From positions 4,810,010 to 4,874,009 of the forward strand of contig NC_134907.1 in assembly GCF_041734735.1 (NCBI RefSeq): a DNA stretch of 64,000 nucleotides, written 5' to 3'. This document shows, piece by piece, positions 32,946 through 41,984 of this stretch. The stretch is from Babylonia areolata. Taxonomy: Eukaryota > Mollusca > Gastropoda > Neogastropoda > Buccinidae. Position 1 is the stretch's first letter; each line of letters opens with the position of its first letter. Under the pieces are notes generated by a model. That model was given only the letters and a program-made list of their open reading frames with translations, had not been told where the DNA came from and did no database searches. The translations under genes and the position numbers were made by a program.

Positions 32946-34457
32946 GAAGTGGCTTGCACCTGATGGTAATGGACAAGTGTCCAACGTTGCGCATTACCGG
33001 AAGTGGGCACATAGACAAAGATAAGGAAGTCAGCTGACAGTCTTTCAGTCTCGTATTTTGAGGCATGGTGAGCTCAGATCGGCAACAGGTCTCAGTTCAG
33101 AATTGGGCATTTTTGACCCTTCACCGCGAGATAGAAGAGAAGCAGTTGTCTGAACAAGTCGTAGATAAAAATAAATCACAAGCACATGTGACAAAGGAAG
33201 CAGATCCAGATGTTTCTGTCCGTGTTGGAACTGTCCTTTGACAAACATCAAAACAGAACAAAGGTGTTGTCGCGAGACCAGTCACAAACATCGAGTTTTT
33301 ACTCGCACAGACAGGTGAGCCTCATCGCACAGTCAGGTGAGCTTCATCGCACAGACAGGTGAGCCTCATCGCACAGTCAGGTGTGCCTCATCGCACAGAC
33401 AGGTGAGCCTCATCGCACAGACAGGTGAGCCTCATCGCACAAACAGGTGAGCCTCATCGCACAGTGTACGACTTTCTCTTCTCTCTGCCATGTCTTTTTC
33501 AATCACCCATGTCGCGTCGCCATCGCGCTCGCACACGTACACACATACACATACACTTTATTTTTAAATCACAGGAACAGCACCAACCACCCCCACCAGT
33601 TCCTTACCAGGCAGATCCTCCAGTACCTGCACGTGAGGTCCGTCCTGGCTGAACGACAGCAGTCTCAGTTTGAACTCCCTGTCTGAAGTGGCACCGATAA
33701 GCATGCGGTTGTCTGGGAGACGTAGAAGACTGTCGATTGAGATGTAACTCCATAGAGGATGCTCAGGAAATGATGCAGTATACGTCACCACGGGCTGTGA
33801 CGTCATAGGGTCAATGCAGTGACAGCCTGGACAAAATGCAATAAAAAAAAGTGTAAATGAATAAATAAATAGATAAAAAGATGTGATACCATTACCCACA
33901 CCCAGGTTGAATGTGGGGCATCGAGTACAACGCCAATTGCATGCTCTTCTCCCAATTACACGTGCATTATTGGCATGCGTGCACCATTCGGGCTGCTCTT
34001 CAAAGTACAAGAAAAGGAAGAAGAGACTGTATCTAAACTTTACAATAACTATATCTGCATATTGACAGAAAAGTAACCTCCTCATTGCCCCACCAATCTC
34101 TCTCTCTCTATGTAAATTTTAGAATATCGGGAAATACATAAGTCAGTTATCCAATATCTTTCCTCTTGAGAAGACTGGGGGCGGGGTACCACTACGCACA
34201 TAACGCAGCCGAGGAAGCAGTTAACAGGGTTAGCAGGGTCACAAAAATGCTGCGTAACGTTTTACTCCTTTAAGAGACACAGATGGTACGGATTCCAGAC
34301 AGTAATGTTGACAGCTTCGCACGGACTTGCACTCCATGGAATAAAGCACACAGTGGAACAAACCAATGAAGTGTTGTTTTACAAATCACAGAACCAACTC
34401 ACCACCCAGAAGAAGAGAGACAAGAAGCAGAAATCCACGACAGGTCATTGAGTCCAT
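27677..34457 (-). CDS. Secreted beta-propeller-like protein, six exons, complete
   Basis: Six minus-strand exons join with consistent phases: 34457-34403, 33826-33608, 32384-32143, 29784-29685, 28992-28776 and 27875-27677. They total 1,032 bases, 343 residues plus TAG. The start ATG sits in a strong ACCATGG context and opens a signal peptide (MDSMTCRGFLLLVSLLLGG) followed by Cys residues, so the product should be secreted. The mature chain shows recurring blade-like segments: LLRLPDNRMLIGA with KLRLLSF, VTSMALLSSGMVAVTR with KVSILQF, RPVVAAWPHNNAFLVSTF, NNMALFGDDVYVSGVNV with VHIFRLNLRT, and FDRWGTFYVPTW. This hydrophobic-G-D rhythm is typical of WD/NHL-like propellers, but I recognise no named family. 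A paired CHC near the N-terminus and a CC before exon 6 may form disulphides. Introns 2, 3 and 5 are packed with minisatellites. The gene structure is well supported; the fold is inference; function unknown. Confidence 0.78.
28000..28685. repeat. 34-bp C-rich minisatellite in intron 5
   Basis: About 20 copies of CCACCCCATCCCACCCCTCT plus CTCCTAACA. Some units are shortened by 5 or 10 bases, some have ATTTCTAAC replacing CTCCTAAC. Fills most of intron 5 of the propeller-like gene. Confidence 0.95.
28702..28739. repeat. (CA)n microsatellite in intron 5
   Basis: About 38 bases of CA between the C-rich minisatellite and the exon 5 donor. Confidence 0.95.
28776..28992 (-). CDS. Propeller-like gene, exon 5
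   Basis: 217 bases, phase 1 to 2, acceptor TGATTCAG, donor GTTAGT. Encodes VNVTEDDSPVHIFRLNL (one N-glycosylation sequon), FDRWGTFYVPTWSIPNCR and ICCR. Confidence 0.8.
29275..29342. repeat. (GT)n microsatellite in intron 4
   Basis: About 65 bases of GT preceded by (GTTT)n. The neighbouring 29,095-29,150 holds (CAA)n. Confidence 0.95.
29685..29784 (-). CDS. Propeller-like gene, exon 4
   Basis: 100 bases, phase 0 to 1. Its acceptor CAG directly follows a long (TG)n tract instead of a normal pyrimidine run, and its donor GTCTGT is a weak match to consensus. Encodes LMWVNGIVTETVLEDIPFAV and NNMALFGDDVYVS. Confidence 0.75.
29788..29912. repeat. (CA)n tract at the 3' end of intron 3, abutting exon 4
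   Basis: About 125 bases of CA with a few GC-containing interruptions; on the sense (minus) strand it reads (TG)n directly into the CAG acceptor at 29,787-29,785. Confidence 0.95.
30105..30235. repeat. ~31-bp minisatellite, 4 copies, intron 3
   Basis: Unit CGACCCAAACATCCAACGAA plus CCCTATCCTCC, four near-identical copies just left of the related 30-bp array. Confidence 0.9.
30310..30930. repeat. 30-bp minisatellite, about 20 copies, intron 3
   Basis: Unit TACCCAACCCAAACATACCC plus AACCCTCCCC, 30 bases or 10 codons. Both strands stay open (QPKHTQPSPT on plus). Block order (CCAGCCCTCTGC, CCAACCCTCCAC, CCAACCATCCCA variants) shows local multi-unit duplications. Confidence 0.95.
31300..31500. 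repeat. AT-rich and (GAA)n low-complexity DNA, intron 3
   Basis: (AAAT), (AAT), (GAT) and a GAA run (31,468-31,502). Confidence 0.85.
31583..31970 (-). mobile_element. SINE type D, near-complete, in intron 3
   Basis: Minus-strand head GGCAGAATGGTTAAGACGCT with B-box GGGTTCGAATCCCGC. Body includes CCAAGTTTGACTGGAAGCGT and GGCAACGAAAGTGCTGTCAT. The 3' end carries CAAGGCCTGACAAGCACGTT and GGATTTGTCCGAACGCAGTG, followed by (GAAACT)n. Same strand as the host gene. Confidence 0.85.
32143..32384 (-). CDS. Propeller-like gene, exon 3
   Basis: 242 bases, from acceptor CCTGTTCCAG to donor GTCTGT after CAG, phase 1 to 0. Encodes two blade-like segments (VTSMALLSSGMVAVTR and PVVAAWPHNNAFLVSTFHHD). Confidence 0.8.
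32868..32942. repeat. (TA)n(GA)n compound microsatellite, intron 2
   Basis: About 35 bases TA followed by about 40 bases GA. A separate GA run lies at 32,604-32,642. Confidence 0.95.
33306..33465. repeat. 22-bp minisatellite, about 7 copies, intron 2
   Basis: Unit GCACAGACAGGTGAGCCTCA plus TC. On the plus strand each unit contains CAGGTGAG, a consensus-like splice donor, but the host gene is on the minus strand. Confidence 0.93.
33608..33826 (-). CDS. Propeller-like gene, exon 2
   Basis: 219 bases, phase 1 to 1, between acceptor TTTTGTCCAG and donor GTAAGG. Encodes CHCIDPMTSQPVVTYTASF through VQVLEDLP. Confidence 0.8.
34403..34457 (-). CDS. Propeller-like gene, exon 1 (signal peptide)
   Basis: Encodes the start and signal peptide, ending in phase 1 at donor GTGAGT. 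The frame stays open upstream to about 34,700, so a longer N-terminus is possible, but the ACCATGG context and the hydrophobic core that follows favour this start. Confidence 0.75.
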
Positions 34458-34861
34458 GGTCTGTGTTGAAGTCTTCTGACGATGCTGCTGCTGCTGCTCC
34501 TGCTCTCTGTCTCTCTCTTTATGTGTGCCGCACAATTTTTTCCCGTGCGATATAGTGATTTTCACAGCTAAAAAACGAAATGATCCATTATAAAAGCCAA
34601 GATAAAAAAGGAAATGATCCATTATATGAACATGAGCGGGGGAAAAGGGCGGGGGTGAGAGAAAGACCATTTTCATTCTGCCAGAGTGCTCACTATGCAT
34701 ATATCAAATGTTTGATGCCACATGGACGTTTCTGATTGCATCCACACTGTCAAACAGCCCTCAATTTAAAGCAATTTTCTTCCGGCGAAACACGTGACTT
34801 TGCGTCTACCATGATTTGGCCATCTTTTCCCTGGTCAATCTGGCCGTTGGTTTATGTGGAA
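34458..34861 (-). promoter_or_regulatory. 5' flank of the propeller-like gene
   Basis: Immediately upstream of the start codon is a CAG/GCA-rich then GAGA-rich stretch (34,485-34,525 on plus). No TATA box can be assigned. A CCATTATA-like duplication (AAATGATCCATTATA twice, 34,578-34,625) is visible. Promoter status is assumed from position only. Confidence 0.25.
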
Positions 34862-35268
34862 TGATGGCCTAGAGGTAACGCGTCCGCCTAGGAAGCGAGA
34901 GAATCTGAGTGCGCTGGTTCGAATCACGGCTCAGCCGCCGATATTCCCCCACCCCACCCCCACCTCCCTCTACTAGACCTTGAGTGGTGGTCTGGACGCT
35001 AGTCATTGGGATGAGACGATAAACCGAGGTCCCCTGTGCAGCATGCACTTAGCGCACGTAAAAGAACCCACGGCAACAAAAGGGTTGTTCCTGGCAAAAT
35101 TCTGTAGAAAAATCCACTTCGATAAGAAAAACAAATAAAACTGCACGCAGGAAAAAATATATTAAAAAATAGGTGGCGCTGTAGTATAACGACGCGCTCT
35201 CCCTGAGGAGAGCAGCCAGAATTTCACACAGAGAAATCTGTTGTGATAAAAAGAAACACAAATACAGA
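34862..35268 (+). mobile_element. SINE type C, complete bipartite copy
   Basis: Head TGATGGCCTAGAGGTAACGC with B-box TGGTTCGAATCACGG. Middle GTGGTCTGGACGCTAGTCAT, ATGAGACGATAAACCGAGGT and CTGGCAAAATTCTGTAGAAA. An A-rich joint follows, then a second module GGTGGCGCTGTAGTATAACG, CTCCCTGAGGAGAGCAGCC and AATTTCACACAGAGAAATCT. The A-rich joint and the second tRNA-like start suggest a composite SINE. Confidence 0.88.
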
Positions 35269-35514
35269 TTGGTGGTTTAATGGCTGCCGCGGGGCAGGGA
35301 ACTGTTTGAGCCATTGGCAACACCGTGGCTGAGTTATGCATGTTATGTTGATCACTGTCATACACAGCTGGGTAATGCTGCACTGTCCTTGTTACAGGCA
35401 GTTCGCTTGGAATGCTGCAGTTCAGTCGTGATAGTTCAGTCAACTATGTCCCTGGTGTTTAATTTGGTGTGGATGTGCTTGTTACGTTTTGGAGGTCGAC
35501 TGCGGCAGAACAAG

Positions 35515-35516
<2 letters not shown>

Positions 35517-35574
<58 letters not shown>

Positions 35575-35582
35575 GCGCATAC

Positions 35583-35621
<39 letters not shown>

Positions 35622-35706
35622 CGTGTGTTGTGCATGTGTGTGTGTGTGTGCGTGCGTGCGTGCGTGTGTGTGTGTGTTATGCCTACTTGTGTGTGTGTGT
35701 GTTGTG

Positions 35707-35737
<31 letters not shown>

Positions 35738-35815
35738 CTCTGTCTGTGTCTGTGTGTCTGTGTGTGTCTCTCTGTGTGTGTGCGTGTGTTGTTCATGTGT
35801 GTGTGTGTGCGTGTT

Positions 35816-35853
<38 letters not shown>

Positions 35854-35886
35854 CGTGTTTGTGTGGTGTGTGTGTGTTGTGCATAC

Positions 35887-35931
<45 letters not shown>

Positions 35932-36255
35932 GTGCATACTTGTGTGTGTGTGTGTGTTGTTGTGTGTGTGTGTGTGTCATGTGTTGTGTTGTGTGTGATG
36001 TCTGTGTGTGTGTGTGTGTGTGTTGTGTGTGTGTGTTGTGGTTGTGTGTGTGTGTGTTGTGTGTGTGTGTGTGTGTGTGTGTCTGTCTGTGTTGTGTGTT
36101 TGTGCTGTGTTGTGTGTTGTGTGTGTCTATTGGGTGTGGGGGTTTGAGATTTAGTGTGTGTGTTGGAGTGTTCTTGTGTGTGTGCAAGTGTATTGTGTGT
36201 GTGCAAGTGTGTGTGTGTGTGTTGTGGTGTGTGTATGTGTGTTGTGTGTGTGGGG
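35517..36255. repeat. Long interrupted (TG)n tract
   Basis: About 740 bases of TG repeat broken by TTGTGCATACT, TCTGTC and similar. Frames with Cys/Val or Thr/His runs through it are artefacts. Confidence 0.95.
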
Positions 36256-36269
36256 TGGTGTGTCTGTTC

Positions 36270-37318
36270 GAGCCTGGCACGTGCGGTGGAGTGAGGATGC
36301 GTGTCGTGTCGAGCACTGTGTTTTGTGTGAGAGTTCTTTTCGGCAGGTCAAGGAGGACGAACAGAAGGTGTGGGCAGGCAGGAGCAGTGAGACACCCGCC
36401 TCAGACCCGCACTCACTATAGCGGTCCCCTTCGCCCTTCGTTCGCATGGTGTGTTGTTGTGGTGGGGGTGGGAGGTGTGTGTGTTGTTCGTTTTCTGTGT
36501 TTTTGCTTTTTGTGTGTGTGGTGTTTTGGTTGTGAGTTTTTTTTTGGGGGGGGCCGTTGTTTGTTGCTGTTGTGTTTTGTTTTTTTAACTCCTGAGACAG
36601 TGAACCCCTCAGTCTCCACATATCCCCACAAGTTGTTTTTCGCTGTCCCCTCCTCCTGACCATAAATGAGTCGGAAATGCGGGCTGTGTAGAAAAGTACG
36701 CAGGCCTTTAAAAAGTGCTGTGCTCATTATCCCCCTCGCTACATTTTCCGCGAACGGCGGAGGACCCTACAAAGGCGGTCGAAACAACAAAAGAAAAATA
36801 ATAAAACAAGACGATTCTGTGACGATTGGTGTTGGAAACTTAAGAACTTCACTGGCATTGTAAAATATGGGCATTTGGCGCCAAAATGAAAACGTGCACT
36901 GTTGGATTTCCGGAATCGAAGTTTTCTATCTTCGACACTGCACTTGTGTGAGACTGACTTGTGGGAATGTAGGAATCTTGTTATACATTGCGTTACTACT
37001 TTCTGGGTAAAAAGTGGCGCACGAAAAAAGGAGGGACGTGGAGGCTGGGGTGGTTTTTGCAAAAAACAGCACTTGTCAGCAAGTAGGTAATACCACACAA
37101 GAAAGGGTCAACTGATAGGGGTTATGATATAAACTTAACTGGACAAATTGCCTGAAAGCACCTCAGCGTCAGATGGTTCGCCACCAACCATGACAAACCA
37201 TGGAAGTAGGCGAACTTGTCTCGAGGTTAACTTTCCGTTTTTGTGGTTACCGTTTTCTGAACTCAACAAGTTCCCAACATAATTGGGGACTTAGATTATT
37301 GGCCTGACTACTATCTCG
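36270..37318 (+). repeat. Left copy of a diverged direct duplicon flanking the LINE
   Basis: Matches 40,440-41,860 in order: GAGCACTGTGTT-like, CGTTCG repeats before GTGGTGTG, CCCCACAAGTT with GTCGCTGTC-like, TTATCCCCC followed by CTACATTTTCC and GCGAACGGC, AGCGTCAGATGGT, CTTTCCGTTTT with GTGGTT, TGAACTCAAC and GTTCCCAA followed by AATTGGGA. Divergence with many indels implies an old duplication or two insertions of one unknown repeat. No gene recognised. Confidence 0.65.
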
Positions 37319-37319
37319 G

Positions 37320-40090
37320 GATGGGTTGATTGAAGCACGGTGTGGCCACTGCAACCCAAAGGATTGCTTTTGCTTCAGACATGTGCAGAGCACGAACTGT
37401 GATAACCAACACAGTTTTCTGCCTCCCTACCCCAACAGGACGTCATGGATGCACCCTCGCTCAAAGCATTGGCATCTCATCGATTATGTCATCGTCAGGA
37501 AAAGGGATAGGCAAGATGTACGTGTAACAAAGACCATGTGCGGCGCCGAGTGTTGGACAGACCATCGCCTTGTAGTCTCGAAGCTGAATATTCGAATCCA
37601 GCCCAAGAGACGCCCCCAAGGCCAGAAGGCTCCAAAACGGCTCAACATCGCTAAGCTGAAAAACATCACCATCAAACAGTCCTTTGTGGAGCTGCTGGAA
37701 GATCGTCTGGAATCCGCCTCTCTGAACAACCAGAATGTGGAGTCTGACTGGAGGACCCTGCGTGAGCTGATCTATAGTACAGCTTCAGAGACCCTGGGAC
37801 CCATGATCAGAAAGCACAAAGACTGGTTTGATGAAAACTGTGATGAAATCAAGCAGCTTCTGGATGAGAAACGCCGTCTGCATCAAGCCCACCTGAGCAA
37901 CCCAAAGTCCACATCAAAAAAGGATGCGTACAATGCCATCCGCAGGACTGTTCAGCAAAAGTTACGCCAGATGCAGGATAAGTGGCTGAGTGACAAAGCT
38001 GATGAGATCCAGGGATATGCTGACAGGCACGATATGAAGAGGTTCTATGATGCCTTAAAAGAAGTCTACGGCCCCACATCCTCAGGATCATCCCCCCTCC
38101 TCAGTGCAGATGGGAATACCTTGATCACCGAGAAGGAGAACATTCTCGAACGATGGGCTGAGCACTTCAACAGTGTCTTAAATCGCCCTTCCTCCATAAA
38201 TGATGAAGCCATAGACCGTCTCCCACAAGTCCCCACCAACGAAGCACTGGACGATCCGCCAACACTTCTTGAGACCCAGAAAGCAATCCGTCTGCTATCC
38301 AGTGGCAAAGCACCTGGCTCAGACTCCATACCAGCAGAGGTCTACAAGGATGGAGGCACTGTGCTGACTGAGAAGCTTCATCAGCTGTACTCACTCATGT
38401 GGAAAGAAGAGACGATCCCCCAGGATTTCAAAGATGCATCTATCATTCACTTGTACAAGCGAAAGGGGAACCGGCAAGCCTGTGATAACCATCGGGGCAT
38501 TTCCTTGCTCTCCATCGCAGGCAAGATACTTGCCAGGATCCTACTAAACCGCCTCACAGCACACCTTGACCAAGGTCATTTGCCTGAGAGCCAATGTGGA
38601 TTCCGGAAAGAGCGCGGAACCACCGACATGGTGTTTGCTGCAAGGCAGCTGCAAGAGAAATGTCAGGAGCAAAATGCTGATCTGTTCTCCACCTATGTCG
38701 ACCTCACTAAGGCCTTTGACACCGTGAGTAGAGAGGGACTGTGGAAGATCATGGCCAAGTACGGATGCCCTCGGAAATTTATTTCCTTGGTCAGCCAATT
38801 CCATGAAGGCATGCAGGCTCGAGTCCAGGACAATGGCGAAACATCTGCTCCTTTTGCTGTCACAAATGGTGTCAAGCAAGGCTGCGTCCTGGCTCCAACG
38901 CTGTTCAGCCTCATGTTCTCTGCAATGCTTACTGATGCCTTCAGAGATGGCGATGTTGGAATCGGCCTAAAGTACCGAACAGATGGCAAGCTGTTTAACC
39001 TCAGAAGGCTTCAAGCAAAAACGAAGGTCATGACAGACATCATCAGAGACTTTTTGTTTGCTGATGACTGTGCCCTCAACGCTGGATCTGAAGCTGACAT
39101 GCAACTCAGCGTCGACAAGTTTGCCACTGCCAGCAGGAACTTCGGCCTTACCATCAGCACGAGGAAAACTGAAGTTCTCCATCAGCCAGCCCCAGGGAAA
39201 CCCTACGTTGAGCCCAACATCACAGTCAACGGTCAGAGACTCAGTGCGGTGGAGCGGTTCACATACCTTGGCAGCACACTGTCACGAAATGCGACCATCG
39301 ACGATGAAGTGAATGTCAGGATTGCAAGAGCAAGTGCAACTTTTGGTAGACTCAGTGCAAATGTCTGGAACAGAAGAGGCATTAGTCTTGAGACCAAGCT
39401 AAAGGTCTACAGAGCAGTAGTTCTCCCCACACTACTGTACGGCTGCGAAACTTGGACAGTGTACCAACGACATGCCAAGAAGCTGAACCACTTCCCACAC
39501 AACATGCCTCAGGAAGCTACTGAACATCAAGTGGCAAGACAGGACCCCAGACACAGAGGTGCTCGCAAAAGCCACCCTTCCCAGCATCTTCACCATCCTG
39601 ATGCAGTCCCAGCTTCGCTGGGCTGGACACGTGGCGCGCATGCCAGACCATCGGCTGCCCAAAAGGCTCTTCTATGGCGAGCTGCAACAAGGGAAGAGAT
39701 CACACGGAGGTCAGAAGAAGCGCTTCAGAGATACTCTGAAAGTCTCTCTGAAAGCGTTTGATATCAACCCTGACTCCTGGGAGGAATCTGCAGTGGACCG
39801 TAACAAATGGCGCGCTGCTGTGCACAAAGGCGCCAAGTTGTGCGAGGCCAACAGGACTGCTGCAGCTGTTCAGAAGAGGCAGGCCAGAAAGTCACGGGCA
39901 AACAAGCTCCCTGACAGTGATATGCCTGTCTTTGTCTGCCCCAACTGTCAGCGAACATTTCGTGCGCAGATTGGACTATTCAGCCATCTGCGCACTCACA
40001 GATAGACTCATGAGCATCCTTCCCCCCACCCCACCACCACCCTCCCCCCATCCCCCATCTGGATGACAACGATGGTCATCATCGATCTCG
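37320..40090 (+). mobile_element. Non-LTR retrotransposon (LINE), endonuclease C-terminus to 3' UTR, recently active-looking but broken
   Basis: The long frame 37,326-39,500 encodes the end of an apurinic-type endonuclease ([28 protein letters not shown]) and a reverse transcriptase with [39 protein letters not shown] (motif A, 38,694 on), [17 protein letters not shown] and the catalytic FADD at 39,057-39,068. [17 protein letters not shown] and [11 protein letters not shown] follow. One extra C at 39,494-39,496 shifts the frame; translation resumes with [35 protein letters not shown] and a C-terminal C2H2 finger (C-x2-C-x12-H-x3-H, CPNCQRTFRAQIGLFSH) ending at TAG 40,003-40,005. About three further shifts fall within 37,326-37,440, where the endonuclease is cut off, so the 5' end is truncated. 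The 3' UTR ends ATGGTCATCATCGATCTCGA next to a (TG)n tract. The clade was not determined. Confidence 0.9.
39934..40005 (+). CDS. C-terminal C2H2 zinc finger of the LINE polyprotein
   Basis: Spacing C-x2-C-x12-H-x3-H in CPNCQRTFRAQIGLFSHLRT followed by H and the stop. The older LINE fragment at 7,195-7,950 keeps the same finger, so it is a constant part of this LINE type and presumably binds nucleic acid. Confidence 0.8.
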   Translation, partial: VCPNCQRTFRAQIGLFSHLRTHR

Positions 40091-40103
40091 ATGGACACAC
40101 CAC

Positions 40104-40134
40104 ATGTGTGTGTGTGTGTGTGTGTGTGTGTTGT

Positions 40135-40198
<64 letters not shown>

Positions 40199-40347
40199 TG
40201 TGTGTCTGTGCATGTGTCTGTGTGTCTGTGTATGTGTCGGGGTGGGGAGGGAGGGTGCGTGCTTGCGCGCGCGCTCGTTTTGCCAGCATACTTATTGTGT
40301 GTTTGAGAGTGTATGCTTGTGTGTATGCAAGTGTATACTTGTGTGTG

Positions 40348-40388
<41 letters not shown>

Positions 40389-40432
40389 GTGTGTGTGTGT
40401 GTGCGTGTGTGTATGTGTGTGTGTGTGTGGGG
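40104..40432. repeat. (TG)n tract next to the LINE 3' end
   Basis: About 330 bases of interrupted TG. It parallels the tract at 35,517-36,255 that precedes the left duplicon. Confidence 0.95.
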
Positions 40433-40439
40433 GGGGATG

Positions 40440-40567
40440 TCCTGCTTCAAGAGCACCACACTGAGCCACCGCTGCAGGTGGAAGTGAAGCGAGCACCGTG
40501 TGACAGACTGTCAGAGCACACCTGGTGTTGTGCAGTGTGAAGAGGTTCGTTTCGCGCCAGTGGTCAC

Positions 40568-40603
<36 letters not shown>

Positions 40604-40679
40604 CACCACTGCTCCTCAGATCACTGCACTCACTTATCCAGCCTGTCCCCCCTTCCCAGCCCCTGTTCGTTCGTTCAGT

Positions 40680-40723
<44 letters not shown>

Positions 40724-41860
40724 GTTTGTTTTGTTTTTTGTTGTTGTTGTTGTTGTTTTTTGTTGTTTTTGTTGTTGTTTTTTGTGTGTGTGTGTGTGTT
40801 TTTTTGTGTGTGTGTGTTGTTTTTTTTTTTGGGGGGGGGTTGTTTTGTTTTGCTTTGTTTTGTTTGTTTTGTTTTGTTTTTAACTCCATTGAGCTAACCT
40901 TTTCAGTAGCAACACCACCACACCGCTCCCCCCCCCCTCCATCCCCCCACAAGTTTGTTTTGTCGCTGTCTCCCTCCCCCCCCCCTCCTCACACAACAAT
41001 GACTCACTAAAGTGACAGTCGAGAAAGTGCCACGAAGGTGACTGTACTGGTCACGACTGAACTCAGACATTTCACGCGAACGGCCTGTAATGACAGGACA
41101 GTGCATTGTGACTCAATTATCCCCCCGTCGTCTACATTTTCCAGCGAACGGCAGTACCGGCCGCCAAAATGGCGGCCTGAACTACAAAAAAATTTGTATA
41201 AAATTATATTTTAAATACAAAACGCTATTTTTGTGACAGACTTCCCAGGAAATGTTTAGCAGAAGTTATCTTTAAAGAAAACTTCATTTTTCATTGTTTG
41301 CATTTTAAATATGGCCGCCAATATGGCGGCCGAAAATAAAAACAGTTACAGCACATGTTTGGATTCACTGAGAGCGATAGTTTTCTTTCTTGCGACACAA
41401 CAGCACTGTTTGTTTCCTACTTTGGGATATGTAGAATATATTTTGATTCATATACATTGCTCGATTATATTTCATGACATAAAAATGGCCGCCAAACTTG
41501 AAGAAATGGATGGGTGTGGAGGCAGGAGGCCAATGTGATTTTCTGACAAACTAGAATAGTACGTTGCACTACTGACGTAAAACACAGTAGAGTAAGTTAC
41601 TCTACCACAAGTAAATGGGTAACATTATAAAAGCGTTTGAATATAACACGTTAACTGGAAAAATTGTGAAAAAAGTAGGTCAGCGTCAGATGGTCAGAAA
41701 ACCATCACAGACACACTGACAGAAAGTACTAACATAGGATACTGCACACTATGTGCCCATAGTTTAAAGCTTTCCGTTTTCGTGGTTTACTTCGGTGTCT
41801 GCTGAACTCAACTTTACATGTTCCCAAGGAAAAAATTGGGACGCACTCAGAGTTATTGCC
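40440..41860 (+). repeat. Right copy of the diverged direct duplicon
   Basis: Corresponds to 36,270-37,318. It is longer and carries (GA)n at 40,568-40,603, a GT/GTTTT-rich tract (40,680-40,880) and ATGGCGGCC motifs (41,168, 41,320 and 41,485) absent or altered in the left copy. Confidence 0.6.
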
Positions 41861-41984
41861 CTTGACACAACGGTACCCTCTCCCGTCCCGGTCAATGAAA
41901 TTAAGACAAGCTCAACTTCAACCCCTCATAAATCATACTTTTGTCAAGGAAACCACCACATATTATACATTCTATTTTTCAGCA

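Noticed and set aside
33306-33465. CRISPR-like 22-bp repeats
   Set aside because: Contiguous tandem units without unique spacers inside an intron.
34386-34700. Longer N-terminus for the propeller-like protein starting near 34,700
   Set aside because: The frame is open, but the hydrophobic signal core directly follows the ACCATGG start, making the shorter form far more plausible.
35459-36659. Long Cys/Val and Thr/His frames
   Set aside because: Translations of an interrupted (TG)n tract.
41311-41538. Plus-strand frame starting ATGGCCGCCAATATGGCGGCC
   Set aside because: It lies in a repeated duplicon rich in ATGGCGGCC motifs; no domain or splice support.
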